39,971 bases of DNA from Caldifarciminota bacterium (GTDB taxonomy: Bacteria; Hydrothermota; Hydrothermia; Hydrothermales; JAJRUZ01). Below are positions 17,117 to 23,623 of this stretch, in pieces (position 1 is the stretch's first letter; every line of letters begins with the position of its first letter). The position numbers were made by a program, and so were the translations under genes. The notes below the pieces were generated by a model. The model was not told the DNA's origin. It saw nothing but the letters and a program-made list of their open reading frames with translations, and ran no database searches. The stretch is from the NCBI GenBank assembly GCA_024277525.1, contig JAJRUZ010000031.1, positions 1 to 39,971 of the forward strand, read 5' to 3'.

Positions 17117-17802
17117 AGATAACCTTTATAACCAACATAAAAGGTCCTTATAGACCTTTCACTCAGCAGATCTCTGAGTGTGAAGGAGAAGAAGAATTGT
17201 TCTTCAAGATTAAAGGAAATTCCTGTATTGAATATTCCGTTATTGTGGGTGGGGTCATTAAAGGCAAAGGCATATTCTCCGAATATTGAAAATTCCGGTG
17301 AGAATTTAAAAATAATTGAGGAAAAAATATCCATACCGTTTTTTTCATCGCTTGTTTCAAATGTTCTGTTAATTCCGCATGTGATTAAAAATCCTGCTAA
17401 TACGGGTAGTGTTTTTGTAATAACGAAAAATATTCCTTTTGATTTAATAAAATATCTTCCATTTGTGTATTCATCAAAGCCCTGTGTTTCTATTCCCAGA
17501 ACCATTGAGGGTAAGAAGCTTGATTCTTCTAAGAGGAGATAAGACACATTAACCCCGGGAGAAGGGTAGAGTTCTATTGCTTTTTCGTCTCCTACAATTC
17601 CTATTCCTCCGTATCTTATGCCGATAGAAAAGACATCAAGAATTGCTGCATCTAAGGAAAAGAGGAGTCCTCCTTTTTTTTGGAATCTTATTCCGAATTT
17701 ATATTCGCCCCTTGACAAATTTTTTGCAATCGGAAAATCACCCGGGGATGTGGAGAGTGAGAAAAGATAAACAGGAAAAATAAAAAAAATTATTTTTTTC
17801 AT
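17113..17802 (-). CDS. Predicted outer-membrane beta-barrel protein
   Basis: A 229-residue exported protein with signal peptide MKKIIFFIFPVYLFSLS. The body alternates hydrophobic and polar residues as in amphipathic beta strands (YKFGIRFQKKGGLLFSLDA, SIGIRYGGIGIVG, FSFTLRDLL) and ends with the aromatic strand TFYVGYKGYL. No named family is clearly recognised; it is vaguely like YjbH/transporter barrels. It is the first gene of the lpxB operon, overlapping the Gfo/Idh gene by ATGA, with a near-consensus promoter just upstream. Confidence 0.7.
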   Translation of the reverse strand: MKKIIFFIFPVYLFSLSTSPGDFPIAKNLSRGEYKFGIRFQKKGGLLFSLDAAILDVFSIGIRYGGIGIVGDEKAIELYPSPGVNVSYLLLEESSFLPSMVLGIETQGFDEYTNGRYFIKSKGIFFVITKTLPVLAGFLITCGINRTFETSDEKNGMDIFSSIIFKFSPEFSIFGEYAFAFNDPTHNNGIFNTGISFNLEEQFFFSFTLRDLLSERSIRTFYVGYKGYL

Positions 17803-17809
17803 TTATTTT

Positions 17810-17838
17810 ATTTTAACAAAAATAGTGTAAGGTTTCAA
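17810..17838 (-). promoter_or_regulatory. Promoter of the outer-membrane protein / lpxB operon
   Basis: Read on the minus strand: TTGAAA (17833-17838), 17-bp spacer, TAAAAT (17810-17815). Only 7 bases separate the -10 from the ATG and no Shine-Dalgarno is seen, so the mRNA would be leaderless or nearly so. Confidence 0.65.
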
Positions 17839-17878
17839 TATTTTTTACCTTTTACAGACTCTGAATCCGAAACAATCT

Positions 17879-18334
17879 CTACTCACTTTCCAGTTTTTTT
17901 AAGTGCCATAAGTCCTGTTCCCTTCCGAGAAGTTTTTTATTTTTTATTAAATCTCTTTTATCTATAACCCATACTTTTTCTTTACCATAAAGGAAATATT
18001 TTTTCCTCTTCCAGGCGGTCTCAAAATTAACCCCCTTTATTTTGTTAATTATATCAATCCTGTTGGGAGATATTCCGATTTGATAAATTATTTCTTTTTT
18101 CGCAAAATCATCCTCTTTTAAATCCTTAAGTTCCATATTTAGAAATTCCTTCAAACTCTTATAAACTCTTTTTGAGTTCCTGAGTGTCGGATTCACAAAT
18201 ATGTCCAGGTCTTTTGTTGAGATGGGTTCCGTATAATATATCACCGCATAGCCACCTATAACAAGATATTCCACTTTGTTTTTGTTCAAAACATGAAAGA
18301 AATCCTCAAAATCCTTATTAATCGGGATTTTCAA
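17879..18334 (-). CDS. Minimal nucleotidyltransferase-fold protein (MNT/DUF6036-like)
   Basis: A 151-residue protein of the polymerase-beta-like nucleotidyltransferase fold. The diagnostic pieces are VEYLVIGGYAVIYYTEPISTKDLDIFV: the GG helix start, then T-K-D-L-D with the two metal-binding acids. RIDIINKIKG gives the third acidic site. Such proteins often act as the toxin-like or modifying half of two-gene modules. It overlaps an upstream small gene by 17 bases, an arrangement common for such pairs. Substrate and activity are unproven; no HEPN partner is seen. Confidence 0.8.
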   Translation of the reverse strand: MKIPINKDFEDFFHVLNKNKVEYLVIGGYAVIYYTEPISTKDLDIFVNPTLRNSKRVYKSLKEFLNMELKDLKEDDFAKKEIIYQIGISPNRIDIINKIKGVNFETAWKRKKYFLYGKEKVWVIDKRDLIKNKKLLGREQDLWHLKKLESE

Positions 18335-18551
18335 GATTAATCTCCTTTATTATTTTTCCATCAAGAGTCTTTATTCTAATAATTTTTCTGAATTCTAGTT
18401 TCTCCGGTGTTCCTTTAATTATCATTGCATCAACCATTAATTGCCAGGCAGCAGAAAATTTCTCGTTTGAATTTGCATTTTTCCAGAATTCCCTGTCAAA
18501 ATCTGACTTTTCTCCTACTTTTATTTTCTTTGTTACTATTTTTCTTTTCAT
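18318..18551 (-). CDS. Small partner protein of the nucleotidyltransferase
   Basis: A 77-residue protein starting MKRKIVTKKIKVG. The longer reading back to 18662 is rejected because it would lie inside the amidotransferase gene, while ATG 18551 follows that gene's stop by one base. The segment REFWKNANSNEKFSAAWQLMVDAMIIKG resembles the short helical proteins that often sit just before MNT-type nucleotidyltransferases, with pattern W..-.-..E+-.A...L+.D. It is likely the cognate partner (antitoxin-like) of the next gene, with which it overlaps by 17 bases. This role is inferred from arrangement. Confidence 0.7.
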   Translation of the reverse strand: MKRKIVTKKIKVGEKSDFDREFWKNANSNEKFSAAWQLMVDAMIIKGTPEKLEFRKIIRIKTLDGKIIKEINLENPD

Positions 18552-18552
18552 T

Positions 18553-19245
18553 TTACCTGCACCCATCAACAAAGGCTTTGAATAATTTAAAAAATATTTT
18601 ATGTTTTTCAAATAAAAGTTCCGGATGAAACTGAACTCCCAAAAAGAAGGGATGCTTTTCACTTTCTATTCCTTCAATTATTCCATCTTTTGCCTTTGCA
18701 GAAACTTTGAGATCTTTGCCCAATTTTTTCACAGCCTGATGGTGAAAACTGTTGACCTTTATTTCCCTTTTTTTGAAAATTTCATATAAAAGAGTTCCCT
18801 TTTCTATGATTATTGTATGAGTCAACTTATCATAATAGGCGGACTGGTCGTGTTCAATTTCGGAATTTATATCCTGAATTAAACTCCCTCCCATCGCAAC
18901 ATTCATAACCTGACATCCGCGACAGATAGCAAATAAAGGTTTTTTATTTTTAAAACATTTCTTGACAAGTTCTATCTCAAGTTCATCCCTTTCAGGAACA
19001 ACCCTTTTTGTTTTTTTCGGCTCCTCTTTATAATAAAAAGGCAAAATATCGCCCCCACCCGTAAGCATAATTCCGTCAAATTTTTCAAGAATTAAATCAA
19101 TATTATTTTTCAAATCAGCGTAGGGAATTATCAGAGGAACTCCACCTGCCTTCTGAATTGCCTTTACATATTCAATATCAAGTAAAAATTTCTCGGAATG
19201 AGGATTAAAGGAAGGCGTTATACCGATTAAAGGTTTCCTGCGCAA
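18553..19245 (-). CDS. Gamma-glutamyl-gamma-aminobutyrate hydrolase-like class I amidotransferase
   Basis: A 230-residue peptidase C26-type glutamine amidotransferase domain. The nucleophile is C108 in FAICRGCQVMNVAMGGSL and the His-Glu pair is in GVQFHPEL near the C-terminus; GIMLTGGGDILP forms the oxyanion region. PuuD-like enzymes cleave gamma-glutamyl amides in polyamine breakdown, but no other puu genes are here, so the substrate is open. It starts at TTG 19245, just 6 bases after a TATAAT-like box (19252-19257, minus strand), with no Shine-Dalgarno. It is 45 bases after the DUF6922 gene. Confidence 0.88.
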   Translation of the reverse strand: MRRKPLIGITPSFNPHSEKFLLDIEYVKAIQKAGGVPLIIPYADLKNNIDLILEKFDGIMLTGGGDILPFYYKEEPKKTKRVVPERDELEIELVKKCFKNKKPLFAICRGCQVMNVAMGGSLIQDINSEIEHDQSAYYDKLTHTIIIEKGTLLYEIFKKREIKVNSFHHQAVKKLGKDLKVSAKAKDGIIEGIESEKHPFFLGVQFHPELLFEKHKIFFKLFKAFVDGCR

Positions 19246-19290
19246 GACTTAATTATAACACATATTCAAAGATTTTTAATAAATAAAATT

Positions 19291-19566
19291 TCATTTAAGG
19301 CAATTTGAAAAGAATATTTTTGTCTTTTTACTCAGGGCTCTTGAAGAATTCAACACTTTTTTTAATTTTTTTTCATCAAAATTTTTCAAAAGCCATTTAA
19401 TTGCCTTTAAATCTCCGTATTCAAGCAGTCTTTCAATAACATAGTATTCATGTTCCTTCAAATTAATACTCTCAAAATCAACATCCCAGAAGTATTTTTT
19501 GAGAAAGGAGGGAAGTTTTCTCTTCATCATAAAAATAAGAAATTGTTTTTTGATTTTCAAATCCAT
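19291..19566 (-). CDS. DUF6922-like small protein
   Basis: A 91-residue protein with the recognisable block KKYFWDVDFESINLKEHEYYVIERLLEYGDLKAIKWLLKNF and LSKKTKIFFSN, matching my memory of DUF6922. Members are often found as the small first gene next to AbiEii-type nucleotidyltransferases, which would fit an antitoxin/DNA-binding role. The strong GGAGG Shine-Dalgarno sits too close to ATG 19566 and is better spaced for the TTG two codons later (19560), so either may be the start. An operator-like palindrome overlaps its promoter. Confidence 0.7.
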   Translation of the reverse strand: MDLKIKKQFLIFMMKRKLPSFLKKYFWDVDFESINLKEHEYYVIERLLEYGDLKAIKWLLKNFDEKKLKKVLNSSRALSKKTKIFFSNCLK

Positions 19567-19601
19567 TCCTCCAAAAACTCACAAATTGTCCAGTATTACT
19601 T

Positions 19602-19640
19602 GACAAATTTGGTATAAATTTGTCGGTTTAAGGTTTACAA
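19602..19640 (-). promoter_or_regulatory. Promoter of DUF6922 gene overlapped by a perfect palindrome (operator candidate)
   Basis: Minus-strand promoter: TTGTAA (19635-19640), 17-bp spacer, TTATAC (19612-19617). A perfect 9-bp inverted repeat, GACAAATTT (19602-19610) - GGTAT - AAATTTGTC (19616-19624), covers the -10 and the predicted transcription start. This is the usual geometry of a repressor operator and would suit autoregulation. Confidence 0.55.
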
Positions 19641-19724
19641 AATTGGAAAACTTGTGTATAATTTCAAAAGAATTCATTAAAATAGAAAATTTTATAATTG
19701 CTTTAGACATGTAATTGCAAATAT

Positions 19725-20753
19725 TTAAAAAGAGGTACTGAATGAAACTCTGAAAATATTCATATCAAAACTATAAATAAGGTGTTCCGTTCCTATATCA
19801 AGATTAAGCCTTCCGAGTTTCATTCCAAGACCGAACATGGGACCTTTTCTGTATTCTTCCAAATCATAAAAATATCCTATTCTTAAAAAGATAATCTCAG
19901 AATAATCTAATTCCATTCCGAAATGTTTCCAAGTCTCTCTCCATACATAGTTCAGACCCTTATTTTTTAAATTATTTGTGATATTATTAAAAACCTTGGT
20001 TATATCCATGGCAAAAAGCAATCTGAATTTTTCAGAATTATAAACAGAAGAAGCAATCCCAAATTTAAAAGTTCTTGGTAGAGCTTCCTTTCCGTATTCG
20101 TTCTTTTCATCTTTTATATCTGGTCCCAAATTTAAAAAAGATAAGCCTATATTAACATAGGGAAAAAATTTCCTGTTTTTGTTTAGATTTAATTTATAAA
20201 TTACTCCTACATCAAAGGCAAAGGTTTTTCCTGATGTTTCTATCACCCCCAGCCTAAGAAACGGACCTATAAAGCGAGGATTTAAAAGCTTATAAATAAA
20301 CTTTAGCCCTGCACCGATTCCGAGATTTTCCTTTATTTTGTAAGCATAATTTAGAGTCAAAGCAAAATTGCCTTTTAAAGTTCTGGAAAGAAAGGTGTTT
20401 TTTAATTCAATCAACCAATCTATATCTTCAAATCCTGAGTAAATCATATTTCCCGAAAATACCCCTTTTTTACCCACAGGTTTCACAAATCCGAAAGAAA
20501 AATAATATTCATCCGGCCATAGATTCATATTCCATCTTGAATAATCAAATAGAATTCTGAAATTTTTTATAAAAGATAATCCTGCGGGATTATAATAAGA
20601 AGCGGTCAAATCATCGGAGATTGCTGTAAATGCCGAGCCCATTCCCACTGCTCTTGCCCCGTAAAAAAGTAAAAGAAAATAGGTTCCTGCATCAAAAACT
20701 CCTGAAAATAAAAAGGCAGGAAAAGTTAAAAAGATTAAATATTTTTTCTCCAT
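19725..20753 (-). CDS. PorV/PorQ (UPF0164)-family outer-membrane protein
   Basis: A 342-residue outer-membrane barrel with an N-terminal signal peptide (KKYLIFLTFPAFLFSG). The hallmark of the PorV/UPF0164 family is GARAVGMGSAFTAISDDLTASYYNPAGLSF. Beta-strand alternation continues to the aromatic C-terminal strand FRVSFSTSF. PorV shuttles cargo with C-terminal sorting domains in the type IX secretion system. Two proteases in this window carry FlgD-like C-terminal domains of that general type. The minus-strand start has no Shine-Dalgarno; TTATAT ends 6 bases before it. Confidence 0.85.
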   Translation of the reverse strand: MEKKYLIFLTFPAFLFSGVFDAGTYFLLLFYGARAVGMGSAFTAISDDLTASYYNPAGLSFIKNFRILFDYSRWNMNLWPDEYYFSFGFVKPVGKKGVFSGNMIYSGFEDIDWLIELKNTFLSRTLKGNFALTLNYAYKIKENLGIGAGLKFIYKLLNPRFIGPFLRLGVIETSGKTFAFDVGVIYKLNLNKNRKFFPYVNIGLSFLNLGPDIKDEKNEYGKEALPRTFKFGIASSVYNSEKFRLLFAMDITKVFNNITNNLKNKGLNYVWRETWKHFGMELDYSEIIFLRIGYFYDLEEYRKGPMFGLGMKLGRLNLDIGTEHLIYSFDMNIFRVSFSTSF

Positions 20754-20793
20754 AGTTTGATATAATTATAAGTCTTATTCTGATAAATTTTCT

Positions 20794-20822
20794 TTGAATT
20801 TTTTAAAAAGATGTTGTAGAAT
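20794..20822 (+). promoter_or_regulatory. Promoter of the coiled-coil nuclease-like gene
   Basis: TTGAAT (20794-20799), 17-bp spacer, TAGAAT (20817-20822). The -10 ends 6 bases before the second ATG of the gene (20829), so transcription should begin at the start codon: leaderless. Confidence 0.6.
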
Positions 20823-20825
20823 TTA

Positions 20826-21578
20826 ATGATGAAAACACTTGAAGATATTATCTCAAAACTTCCGGAAGAAATAAGACTTCCTATATATGAAGCCTTTAAA
20901 GTCTTTAAAGAAGATATAATTTATAAAGAACTACAGGAGATAAAAGAAGAGATTAAAAAAGTATGGCAAGCCATAAACGAGCTTGCGGAAGCTCAAAAGA
21001 GAACCGAGCAGAGGGTAAATGAACTTGCGGAAGCTCAAAAGAAGACCGATGAAAGGGTCTCTCGTCTTGAGAAGGTGGTTGAAGAACTTGCGGAAGCTCA
21101 AAAGAGAACCGAGCAGAGGGTAAATGAACTTGCAGAAGCTCAAAGAAAAACCGAGGAAGAACTCAGGAAACTTGTAGCAGAACACAGAAAGACAAGGGAA
21201 CAACTCGGGGGTCTCTCTCATGCATTCGGATACCTTCTTGAAGACAGGGCAATTCAATCTCTTCCACTGCTTCTTAAAGAGGAATACAAAATTGAAGTAA
21301 TAGGAGAACTCAAAAGGGAATATATGCAAATCAGGGAAGAATATATTGAGATTAACATTTACGGAAAAGTGAGGAAAAATTCAGAAGAATATACCCTTAT
21401 AGGAGAGGCAAAGTCAAAACTTTCAAAAAGAATTATTGACAATTTCATAAAAAAAGCAAATAAGGTCTCAAAAAACACGATTAAAGTGCTTGTTTCTTAT
21501 GTATTTACTCCGGAAATAAAAAAATATGCAGAGGAGAAGGGAATAATCCTTATTCCTTCATATAAGCTGAAAATTTGA
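20826..21578 (+). CDS. Coiled-coil protein with C-terminal PDDEXK-like nuclease domain (DUF3782-like)
   Basis: A 250-residue protein: a helical N-terminus (TLEDIISKLPEEIRLPIYEAF), then a long coiled coil (about 35-130) made of 14-residue units of the type NELAEAQKRTEQRV, then a compact alpha/beta domain. The last part has IEINIYGKV followed by TLIGEAKSK, which resembles the E-x-K part of a PDDEXK nuclease core; the usual aspartate before it looks replaced. Such proteins are frequent in thermophiles and cyanobacteria, mostly uncharacterised. ATG 20826 and ATG 20829 are adjacent; the promoter position favours 20829. It is alone on the plus strand, convergent with arsA. Confidence 0.75.
   Translation: MMKTLEDIISKLPEEIRLPIYEAFKVFKEDIIYKELQEIKEEIKKVWQAINELAEAQKRTEQRVNELAEAQKKTDERVSRLEKVVEELAEAQKRTEQRVNELAEAQRKTEEELRKLVAEHRKTREQLGGLSHAFGYLLEDRAIQSLPLLLKEEYKIEVIGELKREYMQIREEYIEINIYGKVRKNSEEYTLIGEAKSKLSKRIIDNFIKKANKVSKNTIKVLVSYVFTPEIKKYAEEKGIILIPSYKLKI
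20982..21133 (+). repeat. 47-bp exact direct repeat within the coiled-coil gene
   Basis: 20982-21028 and 21087-21133 are identical over 47 bases, 105 bases apart start to start (35 codons). They encode LAEAQKRTEQRVNELA-type units; a third, diverged unit lies between. Length variation by recombination is expected. Confidence 0.9.
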
Positions 21579-21602
21579 TTCTTTGATTTTATCCGAAGTG
21601 CG

Positions 21603-22745
21603 CTATTCAAACACAATTTCCAGCAAATTTCCCTTCAAAACCGCTTCTTTTGCCTTTTTGTCTGTTAAAATTCTCGGTAAATAAAAATGTCTCTTTTGAT
21701 TTCCTATTCTTATTGATAAATCCTCGCCTTTTTGGAAAATTGAAATCTTATCCTTTTTTAAATTTTTAAAATAAAGCCTTAATTTATATTCTCCATCGAG
21801 ATTCACAATTTCAAATGGTTTATCTTTATGAAAGATTCTAAGCGGGTCCTCATTTTTATAAATTTCTTCCCCCAGTTTTCTAAGGTCTCTGACCCCCAGT
21901 ATTTCCTTATTATAATATGGAATTCTAAGCACAGGGAGGGGTTCAAAACTCGTTTCTATTCTTTCAAGATAATTCTTCTGAATATTATATAAAAAATTAT
22001 TTTCTTCAACAACTTTGTTTAATATCACAGCATCAACAGGATAACCGTATAAATGCAAATAAGTGAATGCCCTCTCTGTTTCTCTTATGACCATTTTCTC
22101 AGGATTTAAGACAAGCCTTACCGAGGATATTTCAGGATTTTGAAGCGTTTTGTAGAGTGAGAAAAGGTCATTGAATAACTTTTCTGCTGCATCATAAGTT
22201 TCATCTTCAGGAAGCGGGAAATCCGTTACTGCTTTCACCGCGGGTCTTACAACTTTTACGACCCTTTTCTGGATCGGCAAAATTTTGTCAATCCACCATT
22301 TTGCAACATCGGGTATTGATAAGAATCTCAAAGTTTCACCCGTTGGAGCTGCATCAAGAATAATTGCATCATAAAATCCGTCCTTTATGTGTTTATTAAT
22401 CCATAAAAAGGAAGAAACTTCTTCCATTCCCGGTAAAACCGAAAGTTCCTCCGCAAGGATTTCATCCACTCCTTTCCATTGGAAAAGTGATTTTATATAA
22501 TCCTTTAATTCTCCCCAGAATCTTTCAATTGAGTAATAAACATCAACTTCTTGAGCAAACAAATTTTCTGATATCTTTATGGGTTCTGAAGAGAGTTCCT
22601 TTTCCAAGACATCCGAAAGGGAATGAGCAGGGTCAACCGAGATTAAAAGAATTTTTTTTCCTTCTGTTGAAGCATAGGCTCCTGTAGCAGCAGCAACCGT
22701 TGTTTTTCCGACTCCGCCCTTACCGGTAAAAAGAATTATTCTCAT
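21603..22745 (-). CDS. arsA: ArsA/GET3-family anion-transporting ATPase
   Basis: A 380-residue P-loop ATPase of the deviant-Walker (SIMIBI) class. The opening MRIILFTGKGGVGKTTVAAATG is the ArsA/Get3 signature P-loop, and ISVDPAHSLSDVL is the switch I motif. DAAPTGETLRFLSIP is the switch II motif. Only one ATPase domain is present, as in Get3-like or bacterial single-domain forms; no arsB/arsD neighbours exist, so arsenite transport is not supported. A C-terminal small beta domain (Hsp20-like fold, about 300-380) is likely. It follows rsmA by 18 bases. Confidence 0.9.
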   Translation of the reverse strand: MRIILFTGKGGVGKTTVAAATGAYASTEGKKILLISVDPAHSLSDVLEKELSSEPIKISENLFAQEVDVYYSIERFWGELKDYIKSLFQWKGVDEILAEELSVLPGMEEVSSFLWINKHIKDGFYDAIILDAAPTGETLRFLSIPDVAKWWIDKILPIQKRVVKVVRPAVKAVTDFPLPEDETYDAAEKLFNDLFSLYKTLQNPEISSVRLVLNPEKMVIRETERAFTYLHLYGYPVDAVILNKVVEENNFLYNIQKNYLERIETSFEPLPVLRIPYYNKEILGVRDLRKLGEEIYKNEDPLRIFHKDKPFEIVNLDGEYKLRLYFKNLKKDKISIFQKGEDLSIRIGNQKRHFYLPRILTDKKAKEAVLKGNLLEIVFE

Positions 22746-22763
22746 TGTAAATATTAAATTCTC

Positions 22764-23519
22764 TTATGATATAATTTCAAGATACTCTTCAATAGAAATC
22801 TGGTCCGGTCTTTTATTTCTTAAATCCTCCGGAACTTTATCAAATAGATTAAACTCTTTCAAAATTTTCCCTATTTTCTTTCTTCTTTCCTGAAAAGCCC
22901 TTCTTATTAGGTTAAAAAATATTTTTTCTTTATCTTCATCTAAGGGTAGATTTTCTTTAGGTTTCAATCTGAAAAATAAGGAATTTACCTTAGGTTTTGG
23001 TTTGAAAAAATGTGAAGGAATAGGCATTAAGACTTCTATTTCCATGTAAAAATTAACGAATATGGTTAAAGAAGAATATTCTTTTGTACCGTGTTTTGAG
23101 GTTATCCTATCAACGACTTCTTTTTGTAAAGTAAGATAAATTTCCTTAAAACATTTTCTTTCTTCTATTATTTTTTCAATAAGCGGACTTGTAATGTGAT
23201 AAGGAGCATTGGAAATCATTCTTATTTTATTCAGCCCGAACTCTTTTAAAATTTCTTTAACCGAAATTTTAAGAAAATCCCCTTCTATAAGATTGAAATC
23301 AAGATCCAGGATGTTTTCCCTTAAAAATTTGCACAAATTTTTATCAATTTCAATGGCAATTACCTTTGCCCCCTTTTCAAGAAGAATTTTTGTTAAGATT
23401 CCCTTTCCCGGTCCTATTTCCATAATCCATTCACCTTTTTTTATATTCATCTTCTCTATCATTTTTTTTGCTACTGATTTTCTTATGAGAAAAATTTGCG
23501 AAAATTTCCTTTTTTTCAC
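22764..23519 (-). CDS. rsmA: 16S rRNA dimethyladenosine transferase
   Basis: KsgA/RsmA dimethylates two adjacent adenosines in helix 45 of 16S rRNA. Of 251 residues, the N-terminal QIFLIRKSVAKKMI, the SAM motif MEIGPGKGILTKIL, IEIDKNL, and the catalytic SNAPYHITSPLI (family NxPY) are present; the C-terminal RRAFQERRKKIGKIL is typical. The start is GTG 23519 without a Shine-Dalgarno; a TATAAT (minus strand, 23526-23531) ends 6 bases upstream, so the mRNA is probably leaderless. It is divergent from the second protease and followed by arsA. Confidence 0.93.
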   Translation of the reverse strand: MKKRKFSQIFLIRKSVAKKMIEKMNIKKGEWIMEIGPGKGILTKILLEKGAKVIAIEIDKNLCKFLRENILDLDFNLIEGDFLKISVKEILKEFGLNKIRMISNAPYHITSPLIEKIIEERKCFKEIYLTLQKEVVDRITSKHGTKEYSSLTIFVNFYMEIEVLMPIPSHFFKPKPKVNSLFFRLKPKENLPLDEDKEKIFFNLIRRAFQERRKKIGKILKEFNLFDKVPEDLRNKRPDQISIEEYLEIIS

Positions 23520-23538
23520 TTTTTAATTATAATAAAAC

Positions 23539-23567
23539 TTGAAAAATTTAAAAAAAGATGGTATAAT
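23539..23567 (+). promoter_or_regulatory. Sigma70-type promoter of protease copy 2
   Basis: TTGAAA (23539-23544), 17-bp spacer, TATAAT (23562-23567), with TGG before the -10. The predicted start near 23574 leaves a leader of about 50 nt with a GGGG-N7-CCCC stem (23589-23603) and GAGGAG (23610-23615) 8 bases before the ATG. Confidence 0.8.
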
Positions 23568-23623
23568 ACATACACTACTTACACATGAGGGGTCCGAATC
23601 CCCAAAACCGAGGAGTATAAAAT

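Noticed and set aside
18552-18662. N-terminal extension of the 77-residue partner protein
   Set aside because: It would lie wholly inside the amidotransferase gene; ATG 18551 follows that stop directly.
21603-22745. Arsenic resistance operon
   Set aside because: ArsA-like ATPase is single-domain and has no arsB, arsC, arsD or arsR neighbours; it pairs with rsmA.
23589-23603. tRNA T-arm-like hairpins (GGGG-TCCGAAT-CCCC here; similar 7-nt-loop stems at 26528-26546, 10492-10506 and 3893-3907)
   Set aside because: No acceptor, D or anticodon stems can be built around any of them, and two lie inside the last codons of genes, so they are not tRNA genes or clear attachment sites.
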